A stretch of 35,516 nt of DNA from Gemmatimonadales bacterium. Lineage in GTDB: Bacteria; Gemmatimonadota; Gemmatimonadetes; Gemmatimonadales; GWC2-71-9. A program made the translations under genes and the position numbers. Of this stretch, positions 1-8,043 are shown piece after piece. Each line of letters begins with the position of its first letter. Position 1 is the stretch's first letter. Location: positions 1-35,516 of the forward strand of contig JAICLE010000026.1 in assembly GCA_025927545.1 (NCBI GenBank). Reading direction: 5' to 3'. The notes beneath the pieces are model-generated. The model was not told the origin of the DNA and ran no database searches. It was given only the letters and a program-made list of their open reading frames with translations.

Positions 1-137
1 ACACCGCACTGGTGCCGGTGGGCTCGACCGTGGACCTGCTGATCGACGCGTCGAATCCCGGAGCGTGGATGCTGCACTGTCACATCGCGGAACACCTCGG
101 CGCGGGGATGATGGCCGTGCTGCACGTAGACCGCTAG
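1..137 (+). CDS. Multicopper oxidase, C-terminal end only (partial)
   Basis: The window opens inside this gene; codons run in the frame starting at base 3 and stop at TAG 135-137, giving the last 44 residues. The visible end contains HCHIAEHLGAGM, which matches the C-terminal copper signature of multicopper oxidases (H-C-H-x3-H-x3-G-M). In that family His-Cys-His bridges the type 1 copper and the trinuclear centre, and the final Met is the axial type 1 ligand. The enzyme would couple one-electron oxidation of a phenol, metal ion or similar donor to reduction of O2 to water, usually in the periplasm. The substrate cannot be read from this fragment. The next gene starts 219 nt downstream and no clear terminator is seen between them. 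Confidence 0.88.
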   Translation, partial: TALVPVGSTVDLLIDASNPGAWMLHCHIAEHLGAGMMAVLHVDR

Positions 138-356
138 CCCCCGCGCTCACCTCGTCCGGGCGTGATCACCGGATCCTTCGCCCGTCCGACCCGCTCGCCC
201 TCCCCGGCGTGGCTGCCTCGGGCGAGTCGAGCGAGGAAGGCGATTCGCCCTACTGTCCGCTTGAGATCCGCTTGAAAGCCGCCCGTTAAGCTGATCCCGC
301 GTCGCCGCGCCCGGCTCGGCAGCGCGCAGCGTTCCCACCGCGCGAGGAGGCACCCC

Positions 357-1598
357 ATGCACGCAGCCCGTCGGTTCTCGAAGCTTTTCCTGCTCGCGGG
401 AGGGGTACTCGCCGCCGCCCCGGCCTGCCGGGACGACACCCAATCGCCCACCTCGCCATCATCCGAACCGGCGCTCGCCGCCGCGGCCACCGGAGCGCTC
501 GCGTTCCGCCAGGTGAGCGCGGGCAGCTGGCACGCCTGCGGCGTGACCACGGACGACCGCGCGTACTGCTGGGGGCAGAACTTCTCCGGCGAGCTGGGCG
601 ACGGCAACCCGGGTGCCGCCGCGGTCACAAGGCCGGTGGCTGCCGCCGCCAGCCTGCGCTTTCTGGACGTGCGCGCGGGCGCCGAGCACACCTGCGGCTT
701 GACGACCGCCAATCAGATCTTCTGCTGGGGGTCCAACACCGACGGCCAACTCGGCGATGGCAGCAACAGCCAGTACAGCCTCGAGCCGGTCCGCCTGGCA
801 GGCGCTCGTCGGTACCGCCAGTTGCGGGTGGGGGAGGATCATGCCTGCGCCATCACGCTCGGTGGCGTCACCTTTTGCTGGGGTGCCAATGAGGACGGCC
901 AGCTCGGTGACGGCACCACGACGGGGCGCCGCGCGCCCGTCAGGGTGGCCGGCGGGATCGGCTTCAACCACGTGAGCACGGGTGCCTTCCACACGTGCGG
1001 CTTGACCAGTACCAGGAAGGCCTATTGCTGGGGACTGAACCGGACGGGGCAGATCGGTGACCGCACCAGCACGACGCGCCTCACGCCGGCCGCGGTATCG
1101 GGCGGTATCGCCTTCGCCACGATCAGCGCCGGCGGCGCGCACACCTGCGGCGTCGGCACCGATCACCAGGCGTACTGCTGGGGGTGGAACCGCTACGGGA
1201 GCCTGGGCGACGGTACCACCGATCGCCACTCGAGACCGCTGCCGGTGGCGGGCGGGTTGGCGTTCAGCGGCGTCAGCGCCGGCGCGGCGCACACCTGCGG
1301 GGTCACGACCGACAAGCGCGCCTACTGCTGGGGCTACAATTGGTACGGTCAGGTGGGCGACGGGACCGACGCCACCGGAGGCGAGCCCTTCGTCGTCGAC
1401 CGTCTGCGCCCAGTGGCCGTGGCCGGGTCCCTCCACTTTGATGCCGTGCTGGCCGCCGACGGCCGATTCGGCAATTACACCTGTGGCGTGACCACCGACG
1501 CCCGGGGCTACTGCTGGGGCGAGAACACCGAAGGCTACCTCGGTGACGGCACGACGATGAGCCGCTCGACCCCCGGCCCGATCGCGAGTCCGATGTGA
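357..1598 (+). CDS. RCC1-repeat lipoprotein, seven-bladed beta-propeller
   Basis: A 413-residue protein with a lipoprotein signal peptide: basic n-region MHAARRF, hydrophobic core, then a lipobox ending APAC at Cys24. After a short Ser/Pro/Ala linker come seven repeats of about 50 residues, each built on H-x-C-G, then YCWG or FCWG, then GxLGDGT. This is the RCC1 / regulator-of-chromosome-condensation repeat, and seven repeats make one closed propeller. Every repeat carries a Cys in HxCG and a second in YCWG, so each blade may hold a disulfide, which fits an exported protein. RCC1 propellers bind proteins or ligands; the partner is unknown here. The ATG is preceded by GAGGAGG at a good distance. 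It stands alone, 219 nt after the oxidase and 234 nt before the next gene. Confidence 0.86.
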   Translation: MHAARRFSKLFLLAGGVLAAAPACRDDTQSPTSPSSEPALAAAATGALAFRQVSAGSWHACGVTTDDRAYCWGQNFSGELGDGNPGAAAVTRPVAAAASLRFLDVRAGAEHTCGLTTANQIFCWGSNTDGQLGDGSNSQYSLEPVRLAGARRYRQLRVGEDHACAITLGGVTFCWGANEDGQLGDGTTTGRRAPVRVAGGIGFNHVSTGAFHTCGLTSTRKAYCWGLNRTGQIGDRTSTTRLTPAAVSGGIAFATISAGGAHTCGVGTDHQAYCWGWNRYGSLGDGTTDRHSRPLPVAGGLAFSGVSAGAAHTCGVTTDKRAYCWGYNWYGQVGDGTDATGGEPFVVDRLRPVAVAGSLHFDAVLAADGRFGNYTCGVTTDARGYCWGENTEGYLGDGTTMSRSTPGPIASPM

Positions 1599-1832
1599 GC
1601 CGGTGCCCGATGTCACCAGAGTCTCGCCAGGCCGCTGCAAAGCCGCGCACCCGGAACCGTCCTCACTGCAATAGCTGACAGCACGGGGCCGGCCGACCAC
1701 TGGCACGAGAGTCGCACTTCCGGCCCCCCGCAACCATCTCCCGAACGACAGCGAGCAGCACACACCATCCGACATGCACGAAGTGTGTCGGCGAACCCCG
1801 CGGGCGGGCACGTTCCGAGCGAGGCAATCCGC

Positions 1833-3209
1833 ATGTTGCGTAAGAATCTGACGGTCACGCTCGGTATCTGCGCCACGCTGTGGCTCGGCGGCTGCAGCGA
1901 CGAGACAACGGCCCCGGCCCCACCACCGGAGATCCAGACCGCAACCGCCGAAACCGCGGCGCTGGCGGCGCAGGTCCGGCAGTCTGCCGCCGCCGCCGGC
2001 CTTACCCCGCTGCAGCGCCCAGCCCCGGTCCGGCGCGAGCTCAACGTGCTCGGCCGGGCGCTGGCGTTCGACAAGGAGCTGAGCGGCAACCGCGACATCT
2101 CCTGCATGACGTGCCATCTCGCCAAGCTCGCGACCACCGACGGCCACAGCGTGGCCATCGGCCAGGGAGCGACTGGACTGGGCCCCACGCGGGTGCATCC
2201 CGACGGCAAGTTCATTCACCGGAACGCGCCGCCGCTGTTCAACCTCCACGCGATGTCCACGCTGACGTGGGATGGCCGCGTGTTCAAGAACCCGCAGGGA
2301 GTCATCCGCTCGCCGGGCGCGAACCTGCTGCCCTCGCAGCGGGCGGTACTCGAGTGCGGCACCGTGTCCGCCTTGCCGATGTTCCCGGTGCTCTCCCGGA
2401 ACGAGATGCGCGCCGACGCCGGCAACGAGCTGGCCGCGATCGGCGACGACCAGCCGCAGAAGATCTGGCGCTTTCTGATGCGGCGGCTGGGCGCGATCCC
2501 CGAGTACCGAACACTGTTCGAGGCGGCGTACCCGGGACAGAGCTTCGACAACATGAGCTTCGCCCACGCGGGCAACGCGATGGGCTGCTGGATCACGTCG
2601 GTGTTCGGCTTCACCAACTCTCCGTGGGACCGCTTCCTGGCCGGCAGCGACGACGCCCTGACCGACGCGCAGCTCCGCGGCGCGCAGGCGTTCCTCGGCG
2701 TGGGCAAGTGCGCCCAGTGCCACAACGGCCCGCTGTTCAGCGACGGAAAGTTCCACAACGTGGCGGTCCCGCAGGTGGGGCCCGGGTTCGGCGACGGCCC
2801 GGACGGCCACGACGACTTCGGACGGATGCGGCAGACCGGGAACCTTGGCCAGAAGTACGCCTTCCGGACGCCGCCGCTACGGAACGTGGAGCTCACGCCG
2901 CCCTACGGGCACGACGGCGCCATCGTGAGCCTGCGGAGCTGGGTGGATCACTACAGCCAGTCCACCACCAAGCTGCAGGCCTATGACCCCGGCCAGCTCG
3001 AGCCGCTGCTGCGCGGCACCCTCCAGCCGACCACGGCCGGCATCCTGGCCACGCGGGACTCGCGGCTCAGGACGCTCACGCTCACGCCCGAAGTGGTGGA
3101 CGACATCACCGAGTTCCTGAAGGCCCTCACCGACCCTGCCGCGCGCGACCTCAGCGCGGTCGTGCCCGCCGTGGTCCCGAGCGGGCTGCCGGTGGACAAC
3201 ATCCCGTAA
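1833..3209 (+). CDS. Di-heme cytochrome c peroxidase / MauG-family lipoprotein
   Basis: A 458-residue exported protein. I chose the ATG at 1833 over an in-frame GTG at 1785 because it is preceded by GAGGC and directly gives MLRKN, a hydrophobic stretch and the lipobox LGGC (Cys21). Two c-type heme sites are visible: CMTCH at residues 91-95 and CAQCH at 293-297. RNAPPLFN (about 130-137) and the C-terminal FRTPPLRNVELTPPYGHDGA segment are typical of bacterial di-heme peroxidases and MauG relatives. Such proteins reduce H2O2 to water with electrons from small cytochromes or quinol, or use high-valent heme to modify a partner. The length is longer than a classical peroxidase (about 320 residues), as in MauG-like branches. 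The neighbouring genes do not identify a substrate. The PaaK-like gene begins 32 nt downstream and may be cotranscribed. Confidence 0.88.
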   Translation: MLRKNLTVTLGICATLWLGGCSDETTAPAPPPEIQTATAETAALAAQVRQSAAAAGLTPLQRPAPVRRELNVLGRALAFDKELSGNRDISCMTCHLAKLATTDGHSVAIGQGATGLGPTRVHPDGKFIHRNAPPLFNLHAMSTLTWDGRVFKNPQGVIRSPGANLLPSQRAVLECGTVSALPMFPVLSRNEMRADAGNELAAIGDDQPQKIWRFLMRRLGAIPEYRTLFEAAYPGQSFDNMSFAHAGNAMGCWITSVFGFTNSPWDRFLAGSDDALTDAQLRGAQAFLGVGKCAQCHNGPLFSDGKFHNVAVPQVGPGFGDGPDGHDDFGRMRQTGNLGQKYAFRTPPLRNVELTPPYGHDGAIVSLRSWVDHYSQSTTKLQAYDPGQLEPLLRGTLQPTTAGILATRDSRLRTLTLTPEVVDDITEFLKALTDPAARDLSAVVPAVVPSGLPVDNIP

Positions 3210-3241
3210 CGGCCCGACCCCAACCCTGGAGCCCGGCGCCC

Positions 3242-4570
3242 ATGCCCGTACCGCTCATCGCCACGACCAAACCGATCGCGACGATCAGCACCCTGCTCGC
3301 CTCGATGCGGCGGCTGGACAAGGAGCAGTGGCTCGGTCCCGACGAGCTGGCCGAGCGCCGGCGAGGCCGCCTCCGCCGGGTAATCGCGCGCGCGGCGGGA
3401 ACGCCCTATTACGGCGCGGTGCTCCGGGACGCCGGAATCGCGGACCCGCAGACGTTCGAGCCCGGCGACCTCGAGCGGATGCCGCTGCTCGACCGGCAGG
3501 TGATCGCGCGGCACGGCCTCGAGGCGTTCCTCACGGAGGATCGCGCGGGCCTCGTCGGCGTGTCCACGTCCGGCTCGACCGGGACGCCCGGCCGCTTCTT
3601 CCGTTCGACGGTGGAGGAGGCCGACTACTCGGCCCGGTGGTGGCGCGTCTACCAGGCGTATGGTTGCGGGTCGCGGGACGGGCAGATCAACGTGGGCATC
3701 CTCGACAAGCCGGACCGGCCCGGTCCGATCTCGCTCCTCCGCCGCCTGGGGATGCTCCCGCGGGTCGAGCGCGTCGCCTCGGACGTGCCGCCGGCGAAGG
3801 CGCTGGAGCGGGTGCAGGCCCTGAACCCGCCGATCCTGACCGGCTACGCGGGGGCCATCGAGGCGCTGGCCGACCACGTACTTGCCACGGGCGCGCAGGT
3901 GCGGCCGCCGCGGGCGGTCTTCTGTACGGCCATGGAGGTGACCGACCGCTGCCTCGAGCTCGCCGAGCGGGCGTTCCACGCGCCCGCCGTGGACGTGTTC
4001 GTCACCAACGAGTTCGGCGTGGTCGCCTGGTCCTGCCCGGTGCGGCGGGGCGTGCTGCACACCAACGACGACAGCTTCGTGATCGAGGTGCTCGCGGCGG
4101 ACGGCAGCCCGGCACCGGCAGGGGAGATGGGCGAGCTGGTGATCACCAGCCTCGGCCTCACCTCGATGCCCCTGATCCGCTATCGAACGGGCGACATGGC
4201 CGCGCGAATCCCGGGTGCCTGCGAGTGCGGCCGCGGACTGGGGCTGCTGACGCGGGTGCAGGGCAGGACGGCGCACACCTTCCGGCGGCGGGACGGTGCG
4301 CTCATCACGACCCCGTACATCACCAGTCTTCTCGGCCGGGTGGACGCGCACGAGTGGGTCCGCAAATTCCAGGTGCGGGAGGCGCCCGGCCGCCAGCTTC
4401 GATTCCTGCTCGACGTGCGCCGGCCGCCGTCCCCGGCCCAGCACCACCGGCTCAGGCATTCGGTCGAGACCGCCCTGGGCGCGGACTTCCAGGTCGAGTT
4501 CGAGTTCGTGGACCGGATCCCCAACGCCCCGAGCGGGAAGCTGCAGTACCTGGTGCCGCTGGCGAGCTGA
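3242..4570 (+). CDS. Phenylacetate-CoA ligase (PaaK)-like adenylating enzyme
   Basis: A 442-residue member of the PaaK/coenzyme F390 synthetase-like branch of the ANL adenylate-forming superfamily. The P-loop-like motif STSGSTGTPG lies at 108-117, the core motif YRTGD at 314-318, and the C-terminal lysine that completes adenylation is in NAPSGK (Lys433). CECGRG near 327 is a Cys pair common in PaaK-like proteins. The expected chemistry is ATP-dependent activation of a carboxylate to an acyl-AMP and usually then to a thioester. The acid is unknown: no phenylacetate pathway genes are nearby, so a role in specialised or cell-envelope chemistry is equally possible. The ATG follows CTGGAG. It sits 32 nt after the peroxidase gene; a promoter candidate follows it. 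Confidence 0.83.
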   Translation: MPVPLIATTKPIATISTLLASMRRLDKEQWLGPDELAERRRGRLRRVIARAAGTPYYGAVLRDAGIADPQTFEPGDLERMPLLDRQVIARHGLEAFLTEDRAGLVGVSTSGSTGTPGRFFRSTVEEADYSARWWRVYQAYGCGSRDGQINVGILDKPDRPGPISLLRRLGMLPRVERVASDVPPAKALERVQALNPPILTGYAGAIEALADHVLATGAQVRPPRAVFCTAMEVTDRCLELAERAFHAPAVDVFVTNEFGVVAWSCPVRRGVLHTNDDSFVIEVLAADGSPAPAGEMGELVITSLGLTSMPLIRYRTGDMAARIPGACECGRGLGLLTRVQGRTAHTFRRRDGALITTPYITSLLGRVDAHEWVRKFQVREAPGRQLRFLLDVRRPPSPAQHHRLRHSVETALGADFQVEFEFVDRIPNAPSGKLQYLVPLAS

Positions 4571-4604
4571 CGAGGCGGCATCCGCCCGTTCGCGAATCGA
4601 CCGG

Positions 4605-4635
4605 TTGGCCCGGCACAGCGTGGCCTTCTTATACT
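4605..4635 (+). promoter_or_regulatory. Candidate sigma70-type promoter for the DUF2784 gene
   Basis: TTGGCC (4605-4610) and TATACT (4630-4635) resemble -35 and -10 elements. The spacing of 19 nt is long; TTATAC at 4629-4634 gives 18. Transcription would start near 4642, leaving about 25 nt before the ATG at 4667. The AT-rich patch stands out against its G+C-rich surroundings. This is a motif match only. Confidence 0.42.
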
Positions 4636-4666
4636 CATTCCTCCTGGCAGCGACTCGCCTCCTTCC

Positions 4667-5047
4667 ATGAGGCGCCGATTGGCCATCCTGGTTGACGCCC
4701 TGCTCGTGCTGCACGGCGCGTTCGTGCTCTTCGTCGTGGCCGGCGGCCTTCTGGTGCTCCGGTGGCCCCGCCTGGCGTGGCTCCATGTGCCCGCCGTTCT
4801 CTGGGGCGCCGTGATCGAGTTCGCCGGCTTCATCTGTCCACTCACCCCCCTCGAGAAGGCATGGCGGCGCGCGGCCGGCGGTCAGGCGTACGCGGGCGGT
4901 TTCATCGAGCACTACGTCACGGCCGCGTTGTATCCCTCCGGCCTCACACGCCGGATCCAGATCCTGCTGGGCCTGCTCGTGCTCGGGGTGAACGGCCTGG
5001 TGTACTGGAAGCTGTGGCGGCAGGCGAGAGATACGAGCCATCCATAA
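4667..5047 (+). CDS. DUF2784 integral membrane protein
   Basis: A 126-residue membrane protein with hydrophobic segments at about residues 7-29, 36-54 and 98-116. The pattern of an N-terminal LVLHGAFVLFVVAGGLLVL, then CPLTPLEKAWR, then GGFIEHYV and YPSGLTR, is characteristic of DUF2784, a family of unknown function in the inner membrane. The length is typical. The M28 peptidase follows after 40 nt, so the two may be transcribed together, but no functional link is evident. Confidence 0.82.
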   Translation: MRRRLAILVDALLVLHGAFVLFVVAGGLLVLRWPRLAWLHVPAVLWGAVIEFAGFICPLTPLEKAWRRAAGGQAYAGGFIEHYVTAALYPSGLTRRIQILLGLLVLGVNGLVYWKLWRQARDTSHP

Positions 5048-5087
5048 ATTGCCCGGAGATCGGTCCTCCCCCATTTCCGAGGCGCTC

Positions 5088-6518
5088 ATGTCTGGAATCC
5101 GTCGTGCCCTGCCCGCCCTGCTGTTCGGACTCCTGCCGGCCACAGCACTCGTCGCGCAGGCTCCGCCGCCCGCCACGCGGCCCGGCGCGACAGCCGTGGC
5201 CGCCTCGGACACCACCGCGACGGCAAAAATCATCCGCGAAATCGCCGCGCACCAGCACGCGGTGAGCGATGTCGAGCATCTGGCGGACGTGATCGGCCCC
5301 CGACTGACCGGCTCCGAGCGGCTGCTCCGGGCCCACGCCTGGGCGGAAAGCACGCTCACGGCCCGCGGCGCAGCCAACGTCCACCGCGAGGGATACGCCT
5401 TCGGTCCCTCATGGACGCGAGGGCAGGCTCGCGCGAGGCTGCTCACGCAGAATGGCGGGACGCTCACCCTCGCCGCGCTGGGATGGTCCAGGCCGACGCC
5501 TGGTCCGGTGCGCGGCGACGTGCTGGTCGTGACCGGCCGCACCCCGGCGGAGCTCGAGCGCTTCATCGGCCGGTTCAAGGGACGGATCGTGACCTTCGGT
5601 GAGACGCCGCCGATCGGCGCGGACAGCGTGGCCTACCGCGCGCTGCGCGACCGGTTGGCGCTGGCCATGCGGGAAGAGGGAGCGCTGGCGTACCTCGCGC
5701 CGGCCGGGAAGCAGGAAGGGCTGGGCATGACGGGGGGACCGGTCTGGCGGCTGGGCTCCTGGGCTCCACAGATCCCATTTGCCATCGTAGCGATGAAGGA
5801 CTACCTGCTGCTACGCCGCGCGGCCGACCGCGGCGAACGGGTGACCCTCGAGCTCGACCTGCCCGGCACCACCTCGCGCGCGCCCGTCCGAGCCTTCAAC
5901 ACCGTCGCCGAGCTCCGCGGCACGGACTTATCGGACGAAGTGGTGATCCTCGGTGCGCACCTCGACTCGTGGGACCTGGGCACCGGTGCGACCGACAACG
6001 GCACCGGCGTCGCCGGTGTGATGGAGGCGCTCCGGGGTATCACGGCCGCGGGGCTCAAGCCGCGCCGGACCATCCGCGTCGTGCTCTTCTCCGGAGAGGA
6101 ACAGGGTCACTTCGGTTCCAAGGCCTACGTGGAGGCGCATCGAGCCGAGCTGGCCCGGGTCCAGGCGGTGCTGGTCCTCGATCTCGGCACGGGGAAGGTG
6201 CGCGGCTTTGCCCTGCAGGGACGCGAAGACTGCCGCCGGCTAATGGGCGCGGCGATCGCCCCGCTCAACGACCTGGGCGTGGTCGAACTGCCGCTCGAGC
6301 GCTCCGACGATTCCGACCACGCGGCCTTCAACGACGTCGGCGTCCCGGCGTTCTTCGCCGTGCAGGACACGCTCGACTACTTCAGGGTCACCCACCACAG
6401 CCAGTACGACACCTTCGAGCGGGTCGATTCGGCGCAACTGGTGCAGGGGGCGACGGCCATCGCCGTGACGGCCTGGGAGCTCGCGACGATGCCCGCTCGC
6501 CTGCCGCACGGCCCGTGA
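5088..6518 (+). CDS. Exported M28-family zinc aminopeptidase
   Basis: A 476-residue secreted peptidase. The frame opens at a TTG (5049), but the ATG at 5088 is preferred: it has GAGG just upstream and begins a clean signal peptide (MSGIRRALPALLFGLLPATA) with a likely cleavage after LVA or AQA. The M28 co-catalytic zinc set is visible: His291 in GAHLDSW, bridging Asp303 in ATDNG, the Glu337-Glu338 pair in FSGEEQGHFGS (general base and ligand), Asp365 in VLDLG, and the late His436/437 in THHSQYDTFE. A PA-like insert could occupy the middle region (about 140-280). It probably trims N-terminal residues from peptides in the periplasm or outside the cell. It lies 40 nt after the DUF2784 gene. Confidence 0.9.
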   Translation: MSGIRRALPALLFGLLPATALVAQAPPPATRPGATAVAASDTTATAKIIREIAAHQHAVSDVEHLADVIGPRLTGSERLLRAHAWAESTLTARGAANVHREGYAFGPSWTRGQARARLLTQNGGTLTLAALGWSRPTPGPVRGDVLVVTGRTPAELERFIGRFKGRIVTFGETPPIGADSVAYRALRDRLALAMREEGALAYLAPAGKQEGLGMTGGPVWRLGSWAPQIPFAIVAMKDYLLLRRAADRGERVTLELDLPGTTSRAPVRAFNTVAELRGTDLSDEVVILGAHLDSWDLGTGATDNGTGVAGVMEALRGITAAGLKPRRTIRVVLFSGEEQGHFGSKAYVEAHRAELARVQAVLVLDLGTGKVRGFALQGREDCRRLMGAAIAPLNDLGVVELPLERSDDSDHAAFNDVGVPAFFAVQDTLDYFRVTHHSQYDTFERVDSAQLVQGATAIAVTAWELATMPARLPHGP

Positions 6519-6694
6519 CCCCGGACCGGGTGGTCGTTCGCGCCCCTCGGCCCGAACGGCTCCCCGACCCCCTGTCGCTGTTGCTGCTGCGCATGCCCGC
6601 GTCGACGGTCACGGCGCCCTTGAGCTACATTACGGGTGATAGTTGCTCCCGCGCCTCCGCGCGGCATTCCTCGCCGCAAGAAAGAAGGTCCCGC

Positions 6695-6970
6695 ATGGCC
6701 GCCTACATGGCACTGATCCAGCGTACCAACCGGAAGAGCCTCGATCACGTTGAGGTGCAGGTCACCATCACCGATTCGAGCCCGGGCCGCCAGACGTGGA
6801 GCGGCGAGTTCCTGTCACGCAGCGCCGACGGGATCCTGCCGAACGAGCGGCTCGCGCTCACGTTCGATTCGGGGCAGAAGGGGATGGCGCGGGTAAGCGA
6901 GACCCACTTCGACAGCCGCAAGCCCGAGGCGACGCTGGTCCATATCACCGGGACCGGCCCGCTCGCCTAG
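6695..6970 (+). CDS. Small conserved-looking protein of unknown function (91 aa)
   Basis: A 91-residue soluble protein that I do not recognise. The ATG at 6695 is preceded by AAAGAAGG, a good ribosome-binding site, and the frame keeps the G+C-rich third positions of a real gene. The sequence alternates polar and hydrophobic residues (VEVQVTITDSSPG, LALTFDSG, ATLVHITG), suggesting a small all-beta fold. It has no signal peptide, membrane segment or cysteine. It is isolated, 176 nt after the peptidase and upstream of a long leader. Function unknown. Confidence 0.62.
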   Translation: MAAYMALIQRTNRKSLDHVEVQVTITDSSPGRQTWSGEFLSRSADGILPNERLALTFDSGQKGMARVSETHFDSRKPEATLVHITGTGPLA

Positions 6971-7314
6971 GCGCGCGGGCGGCCCCGGCGCGCGGAAACA
7001 CGCCCCTTGAATTGTATGGGTCCCCATGCTTTTGTTCGGACAGGGCATCTGCCCTGAAAGGTCGTTTGTAGCAGTGTCGTTGCCGCGCCCGTCGTCGAAG
7101 TATCCGCTTGTCGTCGCTGCTTGCGCTCAGCGCCCCGGGTTCCCGGGCCGCACCCCTCCCCGGCAGTCTCAAGCTCCTGGCTCGTCCCCCGGTCTCGGCC
7201 GGCGGGCACCGGGTGCGTTGCCCCGCGGGTCGCAACGGCGGCGGCCGGCCCTGCGCCCCCCGGCGGGCGCGGCCGCCGGCGACCCACCGGGTCGCCGCCA
7301 CCATGGAGGTTCGT
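6971..7314 (+). promoter_or_regulatory. Long, dyad-rich 5' leader of the repeat membrane protein
   Basis: These 344 nt hold no convincing gene. They contain a run of inverted repeats: ATGGG-TC-CCCAT (7016-7027), CAGGGCA-TC-TGCCCTG (7041-7056), CCCGGG-TT-CCCGGG (7135-7148), an 8-bp stem with arms 7239-7246 and 7271-7278, and a perfect 9-bp stem with a 3-nt loop at 7277-7297. The last hairpin ends 7 nt before the GGAGG at 7305-7309 that serves the downstream ATG at 7315. The first two dyads lie in an AT-richer patch and could be operator sites; the last two could affect translation. The dyads are directly visible; their function is inference. Confidence 0.4.
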
Positions 7315-7977
7315 ATGGTAGAGATCGATCGAGGTATCCCGTACGCCCGTGAGATGCAGACTCCGCGGGCACAGGACAACACCGTCGTGGAGGCGGAGGC
7401 CGGCTCCGTCGCCGAAGCCGTCGGGGGCGCGGCCGCCGTCGTGCTGGCGATTCTGGGACTGCTCGGGTTGCTCCCGCTCACCTTCAACGCGATCGCGGCC
7501 ATAGCCCTTGGCGTCGCTCTGCTCCTCGGCGGCGCGGCGCTGGCCCGCCGCTACTCCCGTCTGGTGCCGGCCGCGGCCGCGTCGCGCGGGCGGCAGGAGA
7601 TCGCCGGCGCCCTCGGCCTGCAGGCCATCGCCGGCGTCGCCGCCATCGTCCTCGGCATCCTGGCGCTGCTGCGGATCGACCCGCTCATGCTGCTCGGCGT
7701 CACCGCCATCGTGCTCGGCGCCGCGCTGGTGGCCGCGGGCGGCGGCATGGCACGCCTGGCCCGCTCGGCGCGGTGGCTCCGGGGCGAGGGCGACAGCGTC
7801 TACGCCGCGAGCGGCTGGGAGGCCCTCGTCGGGATCGGCGCCGTGGTGCTCGGCATCCTGGCGCTGACCGGCCACGCGCCGCTCACCCTGACCCTCGTCG
7901 CAATGCTGTGCGTGGGCGCGGCCATCCTGGTCGGAGGGACGGTGCTCGCCTCGCGGCTGTTCGGCGTGTTCGGCTGA
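7315..7977 (+). CDS. Membrane protein made of three tandem two-helix repeats
   Basis: A 220-residue inner-membrane protein. The start is set by GGAGG at 7305-7309; the frame stays open upstream for 69 codons, but that part is Arg/Pro-rich and unlike a protein. After a charged N-terminus of about 25 residues there are three homologous units of about 60 residues. Each pairs two hydrophobic helices around a short turn: VVLAILGLLGLLPLTFNAIA, then IVLGILALLRIDPLMLLGVT, then VVLGILALTGHAPLTLTLVA, each followed by a second helix and a basic segment. That gives six membrane segments. Internal triplication of a hairpin is seen in small membrane proteins of unknown function, and I cannot name a family. 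It has its own long leader and no operon partner; the next gene starts 66 nt downstream. Confidence 0.72.
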   Translation: MVEIDRGIPYAREMQTPRAQDNTVVEAEAGSVAEAVGGAAAVVLAILGLLGLLPLTFNAIAAIALGVALLLGGAALARRYSRLVPAAAASRGRQEIAGALGLQAIAGVAAIVLGILALLRIDPLMLLGVTAIVLGAALVAAGGGMARLARSARWLRGEGDSVYAASGWEALVGIGAVVLGILALTGHAPLTLTLVAMLCVGAAILVGGTVLASRLFGVFG

Positions 7978-8043
7978 GCGGCGCCCTTTACCGCCACGGG
8001 GACGCGGTGCACACTTCCGCGCATCCGCGGCCAGGGGGAGATC

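Noticed and set aside
459-2810. 783-codon open frame on the minus strand
   Set aside because: It lies antisense to the RCC1 and peroxidase genes, both of which have clear motifs. Its product is Arg/Ala/Gly/His-rich without domains, as expected of a high-G+C shadow.
2981-5578. 865-codon minus-strand frame
   Set aside because: Antisense to the peroxidase 3' end, PaaK-like, DUF2784 and M28 genes; no domain and low-complexity composition.
6541-6564. CGTTCG...CGAACG repeat after the M28 gene as a terminator
   Set aside because: Six paired bases around a 12-nt loop with no U-tract is too weak to call.
7108-7314. In-frame 69-codon extension of the repeat membrane protein
   Set aside because: The extension is Arg/Pro/Gly-rich and dyad-rich, and GGAGG at 7305-7309 fits the ATG at 7315.
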